Source: JAMXLO01 sp963799415
GTDB taxonomy: Bacteria > Pseudomonadota > Alphaproteobacteria > Acetobacterales > Acetobacteraceae
Length of the DNA: 64,000 bases
Assembly (NCBI GenBank): GCA_963799415.1
Contig: CAWCXI010000022.1
Span: forward strand, 67,264-131,263
Direction of reading: 5' to 3'
Shown here: positions 33,773 to 42,260 of the stretch, piece by piece
How the letters are laid out: every line of letters starts with the position of its first letter
Position numbering within the stretch: position 1 is the stretch's first letter
The notes under the pieces: model-generated
The model's database searches: none
Told to the model about the DNA's origin: nothing
What the model saw: the letters and a program-made list of their open reading frames with translations, nothing else
Program-made: the position numbers and the translations under genes

Positions 33773-35386
33773 ATGCAGGCGGACTACGTCATCGTTGGTG
33801 CCGGCTCTGCTGGCTGCTGTCTTGCCAATCGGCTGACCGAGGATGCGGATAACCGCGTCGTGCTGATCGAGGCGGGCGGGCGCGACTGGAACCCGCTGAT
33901 CCACATTCCTGCCGGCTACATGAAGCTGTTGGAACATCCAACCCTTACATGGGGCTTCAAGGCAGAGGCCGATCCCGGCACCAATGGCCGCGCCATCAAC
34001 TATCCCCGCGGCCGCGTGCTTGGCGGGTCCAGCTCGATCAACGGCATGATCTATGTGCGCGGCCAGCCGGAGGACTTCGACCACTGGGGTCAACTCGGCA
34101 ACCGCGGCTGGTCATGGGATGACGTCCTGCCGTTCTTCCGCAAGGCGGAGAACTGGGAGGGCAACGAGGATGCGGTGCACGGCAAGGGCGGTCCGCTGTT
34201 CACCTCGCACGGCCGCGACAAGCCGCTGTTGTGCCAGGCGGCGATCGAGGCCGGCATGCAGGTCGGCTGCGAATACCGCAACGACGTCAACGATCTGCCG
34301 CCCGATGCCGGTGACGGCATCGGCTGGGTGCAGCAAACGCGTGGCGGCCGTCGGCGTGCGAGTAGCGCGCGCAGCTATCTGCGTCCTGCACTGAAGCGGC
34401 CCAATCTTCAGGTCATCACCGGCGCGCTGGTGCACCGCGTGCTGTTTGACGGCACGCGCGCGATTGGCGTCGAATTCTCGCGTAACGGCAACACCGAGCG
34501 CGTCGATGTCGCAGGCGAGGTGATCCTCGCGGCAGGTGCGATCGGTTCGCCGCATCTCCTGCAACTGTCGGGCGTCGGTGATCCCGAGCATCTCGCTCGC
34601 GTCGGCATCCCCGTGCATCACGAACTGCGCGGCGTCGGGCGTAACCTTCAGGACCATTATCTGGCGCGGGTGTCGTGCTCGGTCCAGGGCGCGCCAAGTC
34701 TGAACCAGCAATCGCGCGGCCTGGGTCTGGCCGGTCAGGTGTTGCGCTATCTCGCCTCAGGCAACGGGATCCTGACCTATGCCGCGTCGCTGGTCGCCGC
34801 GTCGGTGAAGGTGCTGCCGGAATCGGCCACGCCCGACGTGCAGGCGCTGTTCGCGCATGGCAGCTACGCCGCCGGTGTGTCGCGCCAACTGGATACGATA
34901 CCGGGCATGACCTGCGGCATGTGGCAGATGCGACCGTTGAGCCGCGGTTATGTCGAGGCGCGTTCGACGCGTCCGCACGAGCAGCCGAACATCAATCCGC
35001 GCTATTTCAGCGACGAGACTGACGCCCGGGCGGCTGTCGGCGGAATGCGATGGATCCGCCGGATGTTCGCCGCGCCGGCGCTGGCGAAATACGTCGTTGC
35101 CGAGACCGTGCCTGGCAAGGACGTCGAAAGCGACGATGAGATGCTGCACTACGTGAAGCAGACCGGCGGCACCGTGTTTCACGCGACCTGCACCTGCAAG
35201 ATGGGCCGCGACATGATGGCGGTTGTGGACGATCGGCTGCGCGTGCATGGCCTGGAGCGTCTGCGCGTGATCGATGCGTCGGTGATGCCGACCGTCACGT
35301 CCACCAACACCAATGCACCGACGATCATGATCGCGGAGAAGGGGGCGGCGATGGTGCGTGAGGAAGCGAGTGCCCTTGCAGCTTGA
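33773..35386 (+). CDS. GMC-family FAD oxidoreductase (choline dehydrogenase-like), 537 aa
   Basis: The Rossmann start DYVIVGAGSAGCCLANRLTE binds ADP-FAD; GRVLGGSSSINGMIYVRGQP is the GMC signature 1, and GAIGSPHLLQLSGVG is signature 2. The catalytic C-terminal part has FHATCTCKMGRD (His) and the family Asn-rich TVTSTNTNAPTIMIAEKGAA. GMC enzymes oxidise alcohols such as choline or polyethylene glycol. ATG 33,773 follows a GGGGGAAG ribosome-binding site. A second, related GMC gene lies at 37,663-39,327. Confidence 0.95.
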   Translation: MQADYVIVGAGSAGCCLANRLTEDADNRVVLIEAGGRDWNPLIHIPAGYMKLLEHPTLTWGFKAEADPGTNGRAINYPRGRVLGGSSSINGMIYVRGQPEDFDHWGQLGNRGWSWDDVLPFFRKAENWEGNEDAVHGKGGPLFTSHGRDKPLLCQAAIEAGMQVGCEYRNDVNDLPPDAGDGIGWVQQTRGGRRRASSARSYLRPALKRPNLQVITGALVHRVLFDGTRAIGVEFSRNGNTERVDVAGEVILAAGAIGSPHLLQLSGVGDPEHLARVGIPVHHELRGVGRNLQDHYLARVSCSVQGAPSLNQQSRGLGLAGQVLRYLASGNGILTYAASLVAASVKVLPESATPDVQALFAHGSYAAGVSRQLDTIPGMTCGMWQMRPLSRGYVEARSTRPHEQPNINPRYFSDETDARAAVGGMRWIRRMFAAPALAKYVVAETVPGKDVESDDEMLHYVKQTGGTVFHATCTCKMGRDMMAVVDDRLRVHGLERLRVIDASVMPTVTSTNTNAPTIMIAEKGAAMVREEASALAA

Positions 35387-36220
35387 CCCCGTAACCCTCG
35401 AGGTGATGAGCCGGAAGCTCGAGGCCATCGCCTGGACCGGCCTGCTATGCGGCCGGAGGTACCGAGGCCACGGTCACCGATTGCTATGTCGTGGCCGGGT
35501 ACATCGATCCAACGCGGTTTCTCGGCAACCGCCTGACGCTCGATGTGGTGGCCGCCACACAGGCGCTGGAGCGGTTGGCCGACGCGCTCGCAATGGAGAG
35601 CAAGGATCGCGCAGTGCGTGTCGTGCAATTTGCGCTGCGTATCACCACGGCGGTCATGGCGAGCGAGATCGCGCGCGACCAGGCGCAGAAGGGCGAGGAC
35701 GCGCGCGAATACGCGCTGATTGCATTCGGTGGTGCCGGTCCGACCCAGGCGCTGCACCTGGCGGAAGAGGCGGGCATCTCGACGGTGATCATTCCCGCCG
35801 CGCCGAGCACGTTCTGCGCGCTTGGTACGATCCTCGCGGACGTGAAGCGCGACTTCGTCGCCTCGCGCTTCACTCGGCGAGCTGCTCCACCAGGCCCACG
35901 AAAAAGTCTACAGCTTTCGCGACCCAGACAGTGCGGTCGAGATCACGGCGGAGCGACTGCGCGTCGTCGACACGATCCCGCCGATCGATCTGCCGCCGAT
36001 CCTGGCGGTCGAGCGGCCAGGCAGTCCCACGGCGAGGCGCATCCATCTCCAGGACGGCTGGCAAACCGCGTCGATCTGGCAGCGCGATCAGCTCGAAGCG
36101 GGGCAGACAATCACTGGGCCAGCAATTATCGAGCAGGAGGATACCACGACGCTGATCCTCCCGCGCTGGACCGCGGCCGTCGACCGGATCGGCACTATCA
36201 TCGCCACGCAGGTGGTGTAG
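35379..36220 (+). pseudogene. hydantoinase/acetone-carboxylase-type remnant (HyuB start joined to HyuA C-terminal part)
   Basis: The piece opens with LQLDPVTLEVMSRKLEAIA, the usual N-terminus of HyuB-type subunits, and then shifts into the HyuA C-terminal region: PACYAAGGTEATVTDCYVVA, DPTRFLGNRLTLDVVAAT, IAFGGAGPTQALHLAEEAGI, and, in yet another frame after about 35,870, GELLHQAHEKVYSFRDP, GPAIIEQEDTTTLILP and the stop at 36,218. At least two frame changes and a large deletion are needed to explain this. The original enzyme (ATP-dependent hydantoin or acetophenone carboxylase type) would span over 4 kb. It is thus a decayed gene pair. Confidence 0.75.
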
Positions 36221-36256
36221 CGTGGTTGCCCCGCCCGCATGGATGGATCAGTCAAC

Positions 36257-36601
36257 ATGATCAAGGTCGTCGGATTGCTGACGCGCAGGCCGGAACTAAC
36301 TCACGAGCAGTTCGTCAGGCATTGGCTGGAGATTCATGGACCGCTCGCGCATGCGGTGCCGGGCGTACGCCGCTACGTGCAGTCGCACATCGTCGGCACT
36401 AGGGCGCGGGCGGACATTCCTGAGACCGATGTGGAGGTCGATGGGATCGCTGAGCTTTGGTACGACGATCAGCAAGCCCTGGCGCGCGCCGCCGCCTCAG
36501 CCGAGATGAAGCGGCTGACCGACGACGGTGCGCTGTTCATTGGCCGGATCAAGAGCTTCATCGTCGAGGAGAAGCAGATCATTCCGGCCACCGGCCAATG
36601 A
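36257..36601 (+). CDS. EthD-domain protein, 114 aa
   Basis: The fold markers are VVGLLTRRPELTHEQFVRHW, LEIHGPLAHAVPGVRRYVQS and VDGIAELWYDDQQALARAAA, typical of EthD-type dimeric barrels that accompany cytochrome P450 or hydroxylase systems. ATG 36,257 is the likely start; an ATG six codons upstream is in frame. It converges with the cupin-like gene at 36,606-37,130. A partner oxygenase is not present, though two GMC oxidoreductases flank this part. Confidence 0.85.
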   Translation: MIKVVGLLTRRPELTHEQFVRHWLEIHGPLAHAVPGVRRYVQSHIVGTRARADIPETDVEVDGIAELWYDDQQALARAAASAEMKRLTDDGALFIGRIKSFIVEEKQIIPATGQ

Positions 36602-36605
36602 AACG

Positions 36606-37130
36606 CTATTCGGCGGCCGGGCTGAGCGCGTCCACCGCCTCGTAGGGGAAGCGCTTCACGCGATCCATGTTCATGCCCTCGATGCGCAGTAGCCGCGTTG
36701 AGCCTTCGCGACGCGGCGAGTGCAGCACGCCAATGTCGTACAGATATGCATCGCCCGGCAGCATCGAATAGTCGCGCACACGCTTCGCCTTGCCCGGCGT
36801 CCCTTCGTTCGGGCGCGCCAGGCAGTCCCAGTCGGTCATGATCGTCTCGCCGGCGGCCTGGCCGTAGATCGCCCAGGACGGACCGTGGTCGTGCGGCTTG
36901 CTGCCCTTCGCCCCGACATAGCCGTGCGCCAGGATGGTGAATCCCAGTTCGGAATCCTCGTACAGCACCTGGCGCTCCGGCGTGCCTTCCGGGATGTATT
37001 TCGCAACGAAGTCGCCGTCCTTCAGCACGTCCTTCACCAAGCCGCAAACCGCCTTGCGGCCCTCGCTGCCCGGCTGGCCTTTCAGCGCGTCGTGACACTT
37101 GGCGGCGAACGTCTCCAGCGTATAGCCCAT
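36606..37130 (-). CDS. cupin-fold cysteine dioxygenase-like protein, 174 aa
   Basis: A cupin barrel of the thiol-dioxygenase type is suggested by the metal pair in HDHGPSWAIYGQAAGET and a third His in YLYDIGVLHSPRREGSTRLL, as in 3-His iron dioxygenases. The N-terminal 60 residues form a small helical cap (CHDALKGQPGSEGRKAVCGL). Length and histidine spacing fit the family, but substrate is unknown. It is preceded on the same strand by another small gene (37,153-37,578) with a 22-base gap; the pair may be one operon. Confidence 0.65.
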   Translation of the reverse strand: MGYTLETFAAKCHDALKGQPGSEGRKAVCGLVKDVLKDGDFVAKYIPEGTPERQVLYEDSELGFTILAHGYVGAKGSKPHDHGPSWAIYGQAAGETIMTDWDCLARPNEGTPGKAKRVRDYSMLPGDAYLYDIGVLHSPRREGSTRLLRIEGMNMDRVKRFPYEAVDALSPAAE

Positions 37131-37152
37131 CGTCAATACCTCCTGAATTTGT

Positions 37153-37578
37153 TCATTCCCGGCGATACGGATAGCAGTGCGCCCGATCTAGCGGAATATC
37201 GAAGTGCTCGGCGAGAGCCTCAATCGCATCGGCGTGCTGCTTGTAGGGATCGCTGTTGCCAGGCCCCACGATGATGCACCCAAACGAGCGATCGCGACGG
37301 CCGCCCGACGGCAGCATGGCGGTGACCAGCGGCGCGCCTTCGTCGTTGCGCAGCGTCAGGAACATCGGCATCTCGCGCCGGATGTGCGATCCCTTGGCGA
37401 TGTCCTGCTCGAAGTACACCGAGGTCAACGGTTTGTAGCTCTCCGCCGCCTTCTCCCACTCCCGGCGAAAGTATTTCTCCACGGCATGGCGCATGAGCTC
37501 GGATTCCATCGTGGCCTCGCCCTCGCTGACCAGCCGAAACCAGGTTCTGTCACCCGGAGCGTCGCAGATGTACTCCAT
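37153..37578 (-). CDS. hypothetical protein, 141 aa
   Basis: ATG 37,578 is behind GGGAGGAA. The protein starts MEYICDAPGDRTWFRLVSEG and has a conserved-looking centre, SVYFEQDIAKGSHIRREMP, and RSFGCIIVGPGNSDPYKQHA, ending YPYRRE. I do not recognise the family, but it has a balanced composition and is coupled in position to the cupin-like gene (22 bases). It stands divergently to the second GMC gene, 84 bases apart. Confidence 0.65.
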   Translation of the reverse strand: MEYICDAPGDRTWFRLVSEGEATMESELMRHAVEKYFRREWEKAAESYKPLTSVYFEQDIAKGSHIRREMPMFLTLRNDEGAPLVTAMLPSGGRRDRSFGCIIVGPGNSDPYKQHADAIEALAEHFDIPLDRAHCYPYRRE

Positions 37579-37662
37579 GTGTTCCTCCCACCCGGCTTGG
37601 ATTGGTATCCGGGGCCAGCTTAGGATGGAGCGGCGTGACAATCAAACAGCAGGTGGCAACGC

Positions 37663-39327
37663 ATGGCGGTCAGCGAGGCTGCGGGCGAGGAGTTCGACTA
37701 CGTCATCGTCGGCAGCGGCGCCGCCGGCTCGGTACTGGCGCACCGGCTGACTGAGGAGCCAGGCGCGACAGTCTGTGTTCTGGAGGCCGGCCCGCCGGAC
37801 CGGCATCCCTACATCCATGTGCCGGCCGGCTTCATCAAGATGCTGTTCAACCCGGATTTCACCTGGCAGTTCAAGACCGAGCCGTCCGAGGGCAGCGGCG
37901 GCCGGACGATACCCACAACGCAGGGCAAGACTCTCGGGGGTTCCAGCTCTATCAATGGCATGATCTACAACCGCGGCCAGCGCGCCGACCTCGACAGTTG
38001 GGCGCAGCGCGGCAATCGCGGCTGGGGCTATGTCGATATGCTGCCCTACTACAAGCGCACTGAGCGGCGGATCGGCATCGCCGACGACCGCATCCACGGC
38101 CGCGAGGGCAACCTGCCGATCACCGACATCGACTGGATCCATCCGATCTGCGAAGCCTTCATCGCCGGCGCCGTCGGCATGGGGATCCCGCGCTGCGCCG
38201 ATTACAACAGCGGCGATCGCCAGGAGGGTGTTGGCTATTTCCAGCGAGCGATCCACCGCGGCTGGCGGCATTCCGCGGCACGCGTGTTCCTTCACCCGGC
38301 CAAGGCGACCGGCCGGCTGGCGATACGCACCGATGCGCGCGCCGCCGCGGTGCTGTTCGAGGGCCGGCGTGCGACGGGGGTGCGCTATGTGAACGATCGT
38401 GACCGCACCACCCAACACGTCGTGCGAGCGCGTCGCGAAGTGGTTCTGTGCTGCGGCACCGCCAACACCGCGAAACTGCTTCAGATCTCCGGCGTGGGGC
38501 CGGCCGCACTGCTGGGATCGATCGGCGTGGAGGTGGTGCACGACCTGCGTGGCGTCGGCGAGAACTTCCGCGACCACTATGCGCCGCGCCTGGTGGCCCG
38601 CGTCCGCAACAGCGCGACGATCAACGAGATGGCGCGCGGCATGGGCCTGGCGGGCCAGATCATGCGCTGGGCGATGGGCAAGCCCAGCATCCTCGCGCTG
38701 AGCCCGTCGCTGGTGCACTGGTTCTGGAAATCGGACGACAGCATGGACCAGCCCGACCTCCAGGGCGTGTTCAGCCCGGCGAGCTACAAGCAGGGCTTTG
38801 TCGGCATGCTGGACGACTATCCGGGAATGACCTGCGGCGTCTGGCAGCATCGCCCGGAGAGCGTCGGCTTCGTCCGGGCACGCTCGGCCGATCCGTTCGA
38901 GGACCCGGTCATCCAGCCGAACTACCTGTCCGATCCGATGGACCGCCGCGTCCTGGTCGCCGGCATGAAGCTGGCCCGCCGGCTGCTCCACACGCCCGAG
39001 CTGGCGCACTATTTCGACGGTGACATGTTGCCCCGTCCCGAAGTGCGGAGCGACGATGAGTTTCTGGGCTATGCTCGGCAATATGGGTCAACTGCGTACC
39101 ATCTGATCGGTACCGCGCGGATGGGACCGGTGACCGATCCGACAGCGGTGGTGGACGACCAGCTGCGCGTGCATGGGATGCAGAGTTTACGCGTGGCGGA
39201 TGCGTCGATTATGCCGAGTATGCCGTCGGCAAACACGTATGCCACTACGATGATGATCGCGGAGAAGGCGTCCGACATGATCCGTGGCCGGCCGCCGCTG
39301 ACGCCGGTGGAGGGAGTAGCCGCCTGA
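37663..39327 (+). CDS. second GMC-family FAD oxidoreductase, 554 aa
   Basis: FAD-binding start DYVIVGSGAAGSVLAHRLTE, GMC signature 1 TLGGSSSINGMIYNRGQRAD, signature 2-like CGTANTAKLLQISGVGPAAL and C-terminal catalytic TAYHLIGTARMGPVTD plus PSANTYATTMMIAEKAS. It resembles the protein at 33,773-35,386 over the full length but is clearly a distinct paralogue. The two may act on different alcohols of one pathway; the small genes between them would be accessory. Confidence 0.95.
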   Translation: MAVSEAAGEEFDYVIVGSGAAGSVLAHRLTEEPGATVCVLEAGPPDRHPYIHVPAGFIKMLFNPDFTWQFKTEPSEGSGGRTIPTTQGKTLGGSSSINGMIYNRGQRADLDSWAQRGNRGWGYVDMLPYYKRTERRIGIADDRIHGREGNLPITDIDWIHPICEAFIAGAVGMGIPRCADYNSGDRQEGVGYFQRAIHRGWRHSAARVFLHPAKATGRLAIRTDARAAAVLFEGRRATGVRYVNDRDRTTQHVVRARREVVLCCGTANTAKLLQISGVGPAALLGSIGVEVVHDLRGVGENFRDHYAPRLVARVRNSATINEMARGMGLAGQIMRWAMGKPSILALSPSLVHWFWKSDDSMDQPDLQGVFSPASYKQGFVGMLDDYPGMTCGVWQHRPESVGFVRARSADPFEDPVIQPNYLSDPMDRRVLVAGMKLARRLLHTPELAHYFDGDMLPRPEVRSDDEFLGYARQYGSTAYHLIGTARMGPVTDPTAVVDDQLRVHGMQSLRVADASIMPSMPSANTYATTMMIAEKASDMIRGRPPLTPVEGVAA

Positions 39328-39353
39328 GGTGCCGGGTCGCGACCTGCGCCCGA

Positions 39354-40211
39354 TCACTGCATGAGCTGGTTGGCTGCGGTCTCGCCATCGAGCGGCGGTT
39401 CGGCGCCTCTCAGGGAGGTGCGCGTCAGGCGTCGGAACGGATAGCAGAGCTGACCGAACAGGCTACTCGGCACCTGGCGGTCGACGATGCCAAAAACGCA
39501 AGGGATCTGATCTTTTGGCATATGGAAGGTGCCAAATATCAGGTCGAGAAATGGAAAGGTCGGAGCGAAGTTCTTGTCGCCCCCCTGATCAGCATAGGTG
39601 TGATGCCAGCGGTGAAACACCGGGCTCGCCAGGACATAGCGGAACGGGCCGAACGTCCAATTCAGGTTCGCATGCACCAGGAGGCCGAACAGCGTATTGA
39701 ACGGGACGAGTACGAAGAATGCCTGGGGACTGAAGCCGACCAGGCTGATGAGCAGATTGATCAGGGTGGAATACAGAATGAAGTTCACGGGATGAATGCG
39801 CACCGAGGTCAACCAGTCGATGTGCCTCGGGGCATGGTGGATGCAATGGAAACGCCAGAGCGGATTTCGGTGGAAAAGTCGATGGCCCCAGTACTGCACC
39901 ACGTCCGTGAGGAGCAGAATGATGCCGGCTTGCAGCAGGATGGGCATGGCGGCCAGGGAACTCGTGGCTGAGGCTTCGAGGTGGGCGTGGTCGACAGCGT
40001 ATCTGCGCGCCATGAACATGACGTAGCCGTACAGCAGCGGGCCCAGGAACCAATAGCCAAGGTCCGCCTTCATATCGCTGCGCCAGAATGGCTGCTTTTC
40101 CGCTCTGAACAGCCAGTGCAGCGGGCCGAACACCGTCAGGCCGATGGCAAACCACACCGTCAGGAAGACGAGCGTCGGCACCACGCTGGTCAGATACGAA
40201 GGATGCTGCAA
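39354..40211 (-). CDS. sterol desaturase/fatty-acid hydroxylase family membrane protein, 285 aa
   Basis: Three histidine boxes of the di-iron superfamily are seen in order: HRLFH in VVQYWGHRLFHRNPLWRFHC (about residue 110), HCIHH right after, and FHRWHHTYADQGGDKNFAPT near residue 200. Several hydrophobic spans (SVVPTLVFLTVWFAIGLTVF, ILLQAGIILLLTDVV, LINLLISLVGF) indicate a membrane protein. Family members hydroxylate or desaturate lipids. It converges with the second GMC gene (26 bases apart). The 360 bases upstream contain only repeats. Confidence 0.9.
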   Translation of the reverse strand: MQHPSYLTSVVPTLVFLTVWFAIGLTVFGPLHWLFRAEKQPFWRSDMKADLGYWFLGPLLYGYVMFMARRYAVDHAHLEASATSSLAAMPILLQAGIILLLTDVVQYWGHRLFHRNPLWRFHCIHHAPRHIDWLTSVRIHPVNFILYSTLINLLISLVGFSPQAFFVLVPFNTLFGLLVHANLNWTFGPFRYVLASPVFHRWHHTYADQGGDKNFAPTFPFLDLIFGTFHMPKDQIPCVFGIVDRQVPSSLFGQLCYPFRRLTRTSLRGAEPPLDGETAANQLMQ

Positions 40212-40322
40212 GGACCGGTCCTACGACTATCCGGCACCGGATATACCGCTCACCTCGCCCTTTCAAGCATCAGTGCACCAGGCAGATCTGCCTGTGTGGC
40301 ACGGGTGCCGAGCAGCGGGGTT

Positions 40323-40369
40323 CTAAGGGCGACGCCCTTAGCGGAGTTCCAAGAGGCGGAGCCTCTTGG
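40323..40369. repeat. two adjacent short palindromes in the 40.2-40.6 kb intergenic stretch
   Basis: CTAAGGGC GAC GCCCTTAG (40,323-40,341) is followed by CCAAGAGGC GGA GCCTCTTGG (40,349-40,369). Both are perfect. Such paired hairpins recur between genes in Acetobacteraceae. Together with the direct repeat and the C-rich element downstream they fill the 360-base gap 40,212-40,571, in which I see no gene. Confidence 0.75.
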
Positions 40370-40436
40370 CGGGGCCGTGGCGCTCGCCAAGGTTGCTGTT
40401 GCATTTGCTGCTGGCGGTGCTGACCCAGGATCTCCT

Positions 40437-40474
40437 GGAGTGAGCTCGATCGGCTGGAGTGAGCTCGATCGGCT
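40437..40474. repeat. tandem direct repeat, 2 x 19 bp
   Basis: The unit GGAGTGAGCTCGATCGGCT occurs twice head-to-tail without a spacer and without mismatch. It lies in the intergenic stretch between the desaturase-like and deacetylase-like genes. Its function is unknown; a small tandem duplication is the simplest view. Confidence 0.8.
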
Positions 40475-40526
40475 GCCGTCAGTGTGGCGGATCAATCGCA
40501 TTACGGCGTTGCTCGCGGCGGTCATC

Positions 40527-40564
40527 GACCCCCTCCCCCCTCCCGCAAGGGGAGGGGGAGAAAC
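40527..40564. repeat. C/G-rich palindromic intergenic element (copy 2)
   Basis: Shares the core CCCTCCCGCAAGGGGAGGGG with the element between gap and pgk (10,618-10,661), inverted. It lies just past the stop of the deacetylase-like gene, so it could serve as its transcription-end hairpin. Confidence 0.75.
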
Positions 40565-40571
40565 GGGCGCT

Positions 40572-41390
40572 TTACTCCGCGAGCTGGGCGTGATCGGTGA
40601 GCCAGCAGTGGTCGTGGCGGCGCACCAACGCGAGCGAGTCCAGCAACGCGATCGCACCGTAAGGCCGGCCGAAGACGTGGGCGTGCACGGTGATGTCGAG
40701 GCATGCTGGCGGGCTGCCCAACCGATCCCAGTTCTCCACGATCCGCGCCAGCGTGCGGGTGAATGCTTCGGGCTCGTTGCCGTAGCGCACGTAGAGCGGC
40801 ATGTCGTTCACCTCCATGGTGAATGGCATGCCGATCAGCGATCCATCAGGCGTATCGATGCGATATGGTAGATCGGCGTCGAACATGTCGGCGTGCCAGC
40901 GGAACCCCGCACGCGCCAGAGTTGCGAGGTATGCGCACTCGGCGTGCAGCGCGGGACTGAGCCAGCCGCCCGGCTGCCGTCCGGCCGTGCGCCGCAATAC
41001 CTCGACGCAACGCGCGATAGCGTCGCGCTCGGCGTCTTCGGTCAGATAAGCGGGCAGCGTGCCCTGGCTCCAACCATGTGCCGCCACGACGTGCCCGCGT
41101 CCCGTAATGGCGGCCGGCAGTTCGGGATAGCGTTCGGCGACCACGCCGCTGGTATAGAACACCGCCCGCACCTGCTCGCGCTCCAGCAGATCGAGCAGCC
41201 GCCAGGCACCGACCTTCGGGCCATATTCCGCCCACGACAGCGCCTGCAGATCGGCCACGCCGGGCTTCAGCGGATTGCCCATGGGGCCGATGCCGGGAGC
41301 GCTGCCATCGGCCCAACCCTCCAGCATCACGCTGAGCGAGATCGCCAGCGGCTTTCCGGCAGGCCAGAACAATCCATCGGCGATCGGCAT
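40572..41390 (-). CDS. polysaccharide deacetylase/PuuE-allantoinase-like protein, 272 aa
   Basis: The NodB-type fold shows as VRAVFYTSGVVAERYPELPA, GHVVAAHGWSQGTLPAYL with a metal-site His, RRTAGRQPGGWLSPAL and a C-terminal ITVHAHVFGRPYGAIALLDS. The pattern is closest to the metal-dependent PuuE/allantoinase and amidase-like branch rather than to chitin deacetylases. ATG 41,390 follows GGAGGATTTTT. An upstream in-frame ATG would add 15 residues of low complexity. Confidence 0.8.
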   Translation of the reverse strand: MPIADGLFWPAGKPLAISLSVMLEGWADGSAPGIGPMGNPLKPGVADLQALSWAEYGPKVGAWRLLDLLEREQVRAVFYTSGVVAERYPELPAAITGRGHVVAAHGWSQGTLPAYLTEDAERDAIARCVEVLRRTAGRQPGGWLSPALHAECAYLATLARAGFRWHADMFDADLPYRIDTPDGSLIGMPFTMEVNDMPLYVRYGNEPEAFTRTLARIVENWDRLGSPPACLDITVHAHVFGRPYGAIALLDSLALVRRHDHCWLTDHAQLAE

Positions 41391-41508
41391 GAAAAATCCT
41401 CCGTCAGGGGCTTCCGCCGCGGATCTCGTCGCCAAGTGTGAAGTAGGTCAACGACTGTGGCGGTTTTAGCAAGGACGATGGCGGCATCTTGAAGCAGGGA
41501 AATGTGTC

Positions 41509-41769
41509 ATGTCCGACGCCAGGCAGCTCGCTCCAACGGATATCGCCAGGCAGGAGCTCCGCCAGTTCCTGAGCGTGGCCGAGCGGATTGGCATGGATGC
41601 TGACCGGCTGAGCCACTCACTGGGGCTGTCGCGCGAGGACTGGCAGAGCTGGCTTGGCATCCTGCACGACGCGCCGCTGCCGTCGTACCCTGCGCTGCCG
41701 CGGCTGTTGCGCCACATCGGCTACTGGACCAGCCGTCTGGATCGCATGGCGGAAGCGGTGTACGCCTGA
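41509..41769 (+). CDS. hypothetical helical protein, 86 aa
   Basis: ATG 41,509 is behind GCAGGGA. The product begins MSDARQLAPTDIARQELRQF and continues as predicted helices to HIGYWTSRLDRMAEAVYA. It is a well-formed small protein, but I do not recognise a family. It converges with the cut acyl-CoA dehydrogenase gene (19 bases). Confidence 0.5.
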   Translation: MSDARQLAPTDIARQELRQFLSVAERIGMDADRLSHSLGLSREDWQSWLGILHDAPLPSYPALPRLLRHIGYWTSRLDRMAEAVYA

Positions 41770-41788
41770 CCGCGCGAGGCTCGGCAGG

Positions 41789-42247
41789 TCAGAGCGGTTT
41801 CATCGGCGGCAGCATGTCTGATGGATCGAGGCCGAGTTCGTAAATTGCCATGCTCCAGAGACAGAAGTCCGCGGGCGGTGGCTGAATGGGGGCTATCGCG
41901 CCGTCGCGGAACAACTGCTCGAGACGTGAGCCTTTGAAGATGTTGTGCGCACCGCCAAGCGTCAGCGCGACACGGGTGATGCGGGTGACGGTCTCGCCGA
42001 CCACGTATTTCGCACGGTACAGCGCCGCGGTCGTCTCTGGCGTCGGTCCTTGCGTGTCGCTGAGCCAGGCGGAGCGATAGGTGATCAGGCGCGCCGCCTC
42101 CAGGTCGGCGCTGAGTTCCGCGATGTGACGACGCACGTCGGGATGATACGCGAGCGGCTGCGCATAACCGTGCGGTTGCCGCGTATGCATGACCCGGCGC
42201 AGCTCATCGTACGCCGCGACGGCAATGCCGAGATAGACGGCCGTGTA
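41789..42247 (-). CDS. acyl-CoA dehydrogenase-like protein, C-terminal part only, cut at the block join
   Basis: The last about 150 residues of an acyl-CoA dehydrogenase-type flavoenzyme are present: AVYLGIAVAAYDELRRVMHT, HIAELSADLEAARLITYRSA, ALYRAKYVVGETVTRITRVA, LTLGGAHNIFKGSRLEQLFR and the ending. The upstream three quarters, with the FAD and substrate sites, should lie at higher coordinates on this strand. Instead the sequence changes to a kelch-protein gene of different origin at about 42,247. The break occurs inside the reading frame, which is not how a natural gene end looks. Confidence 0.85.
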   Translation of the reverse strand, partial: YTAVYLGIAVAAYDELRRVMHTRQPHGYAQPLAYHPDVRRHIAELSADLEAARLITYRSAWLSDTQGPTPETTAALYRAKYVVGETVTRITRVALTLGGAHNIFKGSRLEQLFRDGAIAPIQPPPADFCLWSMAIYELGLDPSDMLPPMKPL

Positions 42248-42260
42248 GGAACCCCGAGAA
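42245..42260. other. apparent chimeric join between the first and second blocks
   Basis: To the left is a clean alphaproteobacterial acyl-CoA dehydrogenase tail; to the right begins, also on the minus strand, the C-terminal end of a secreted kelch protein. No repeat, integrase, IS or tRNA lies at the boundary. Frameshift frequency rises sharply to the right. Confidence 0.8.
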
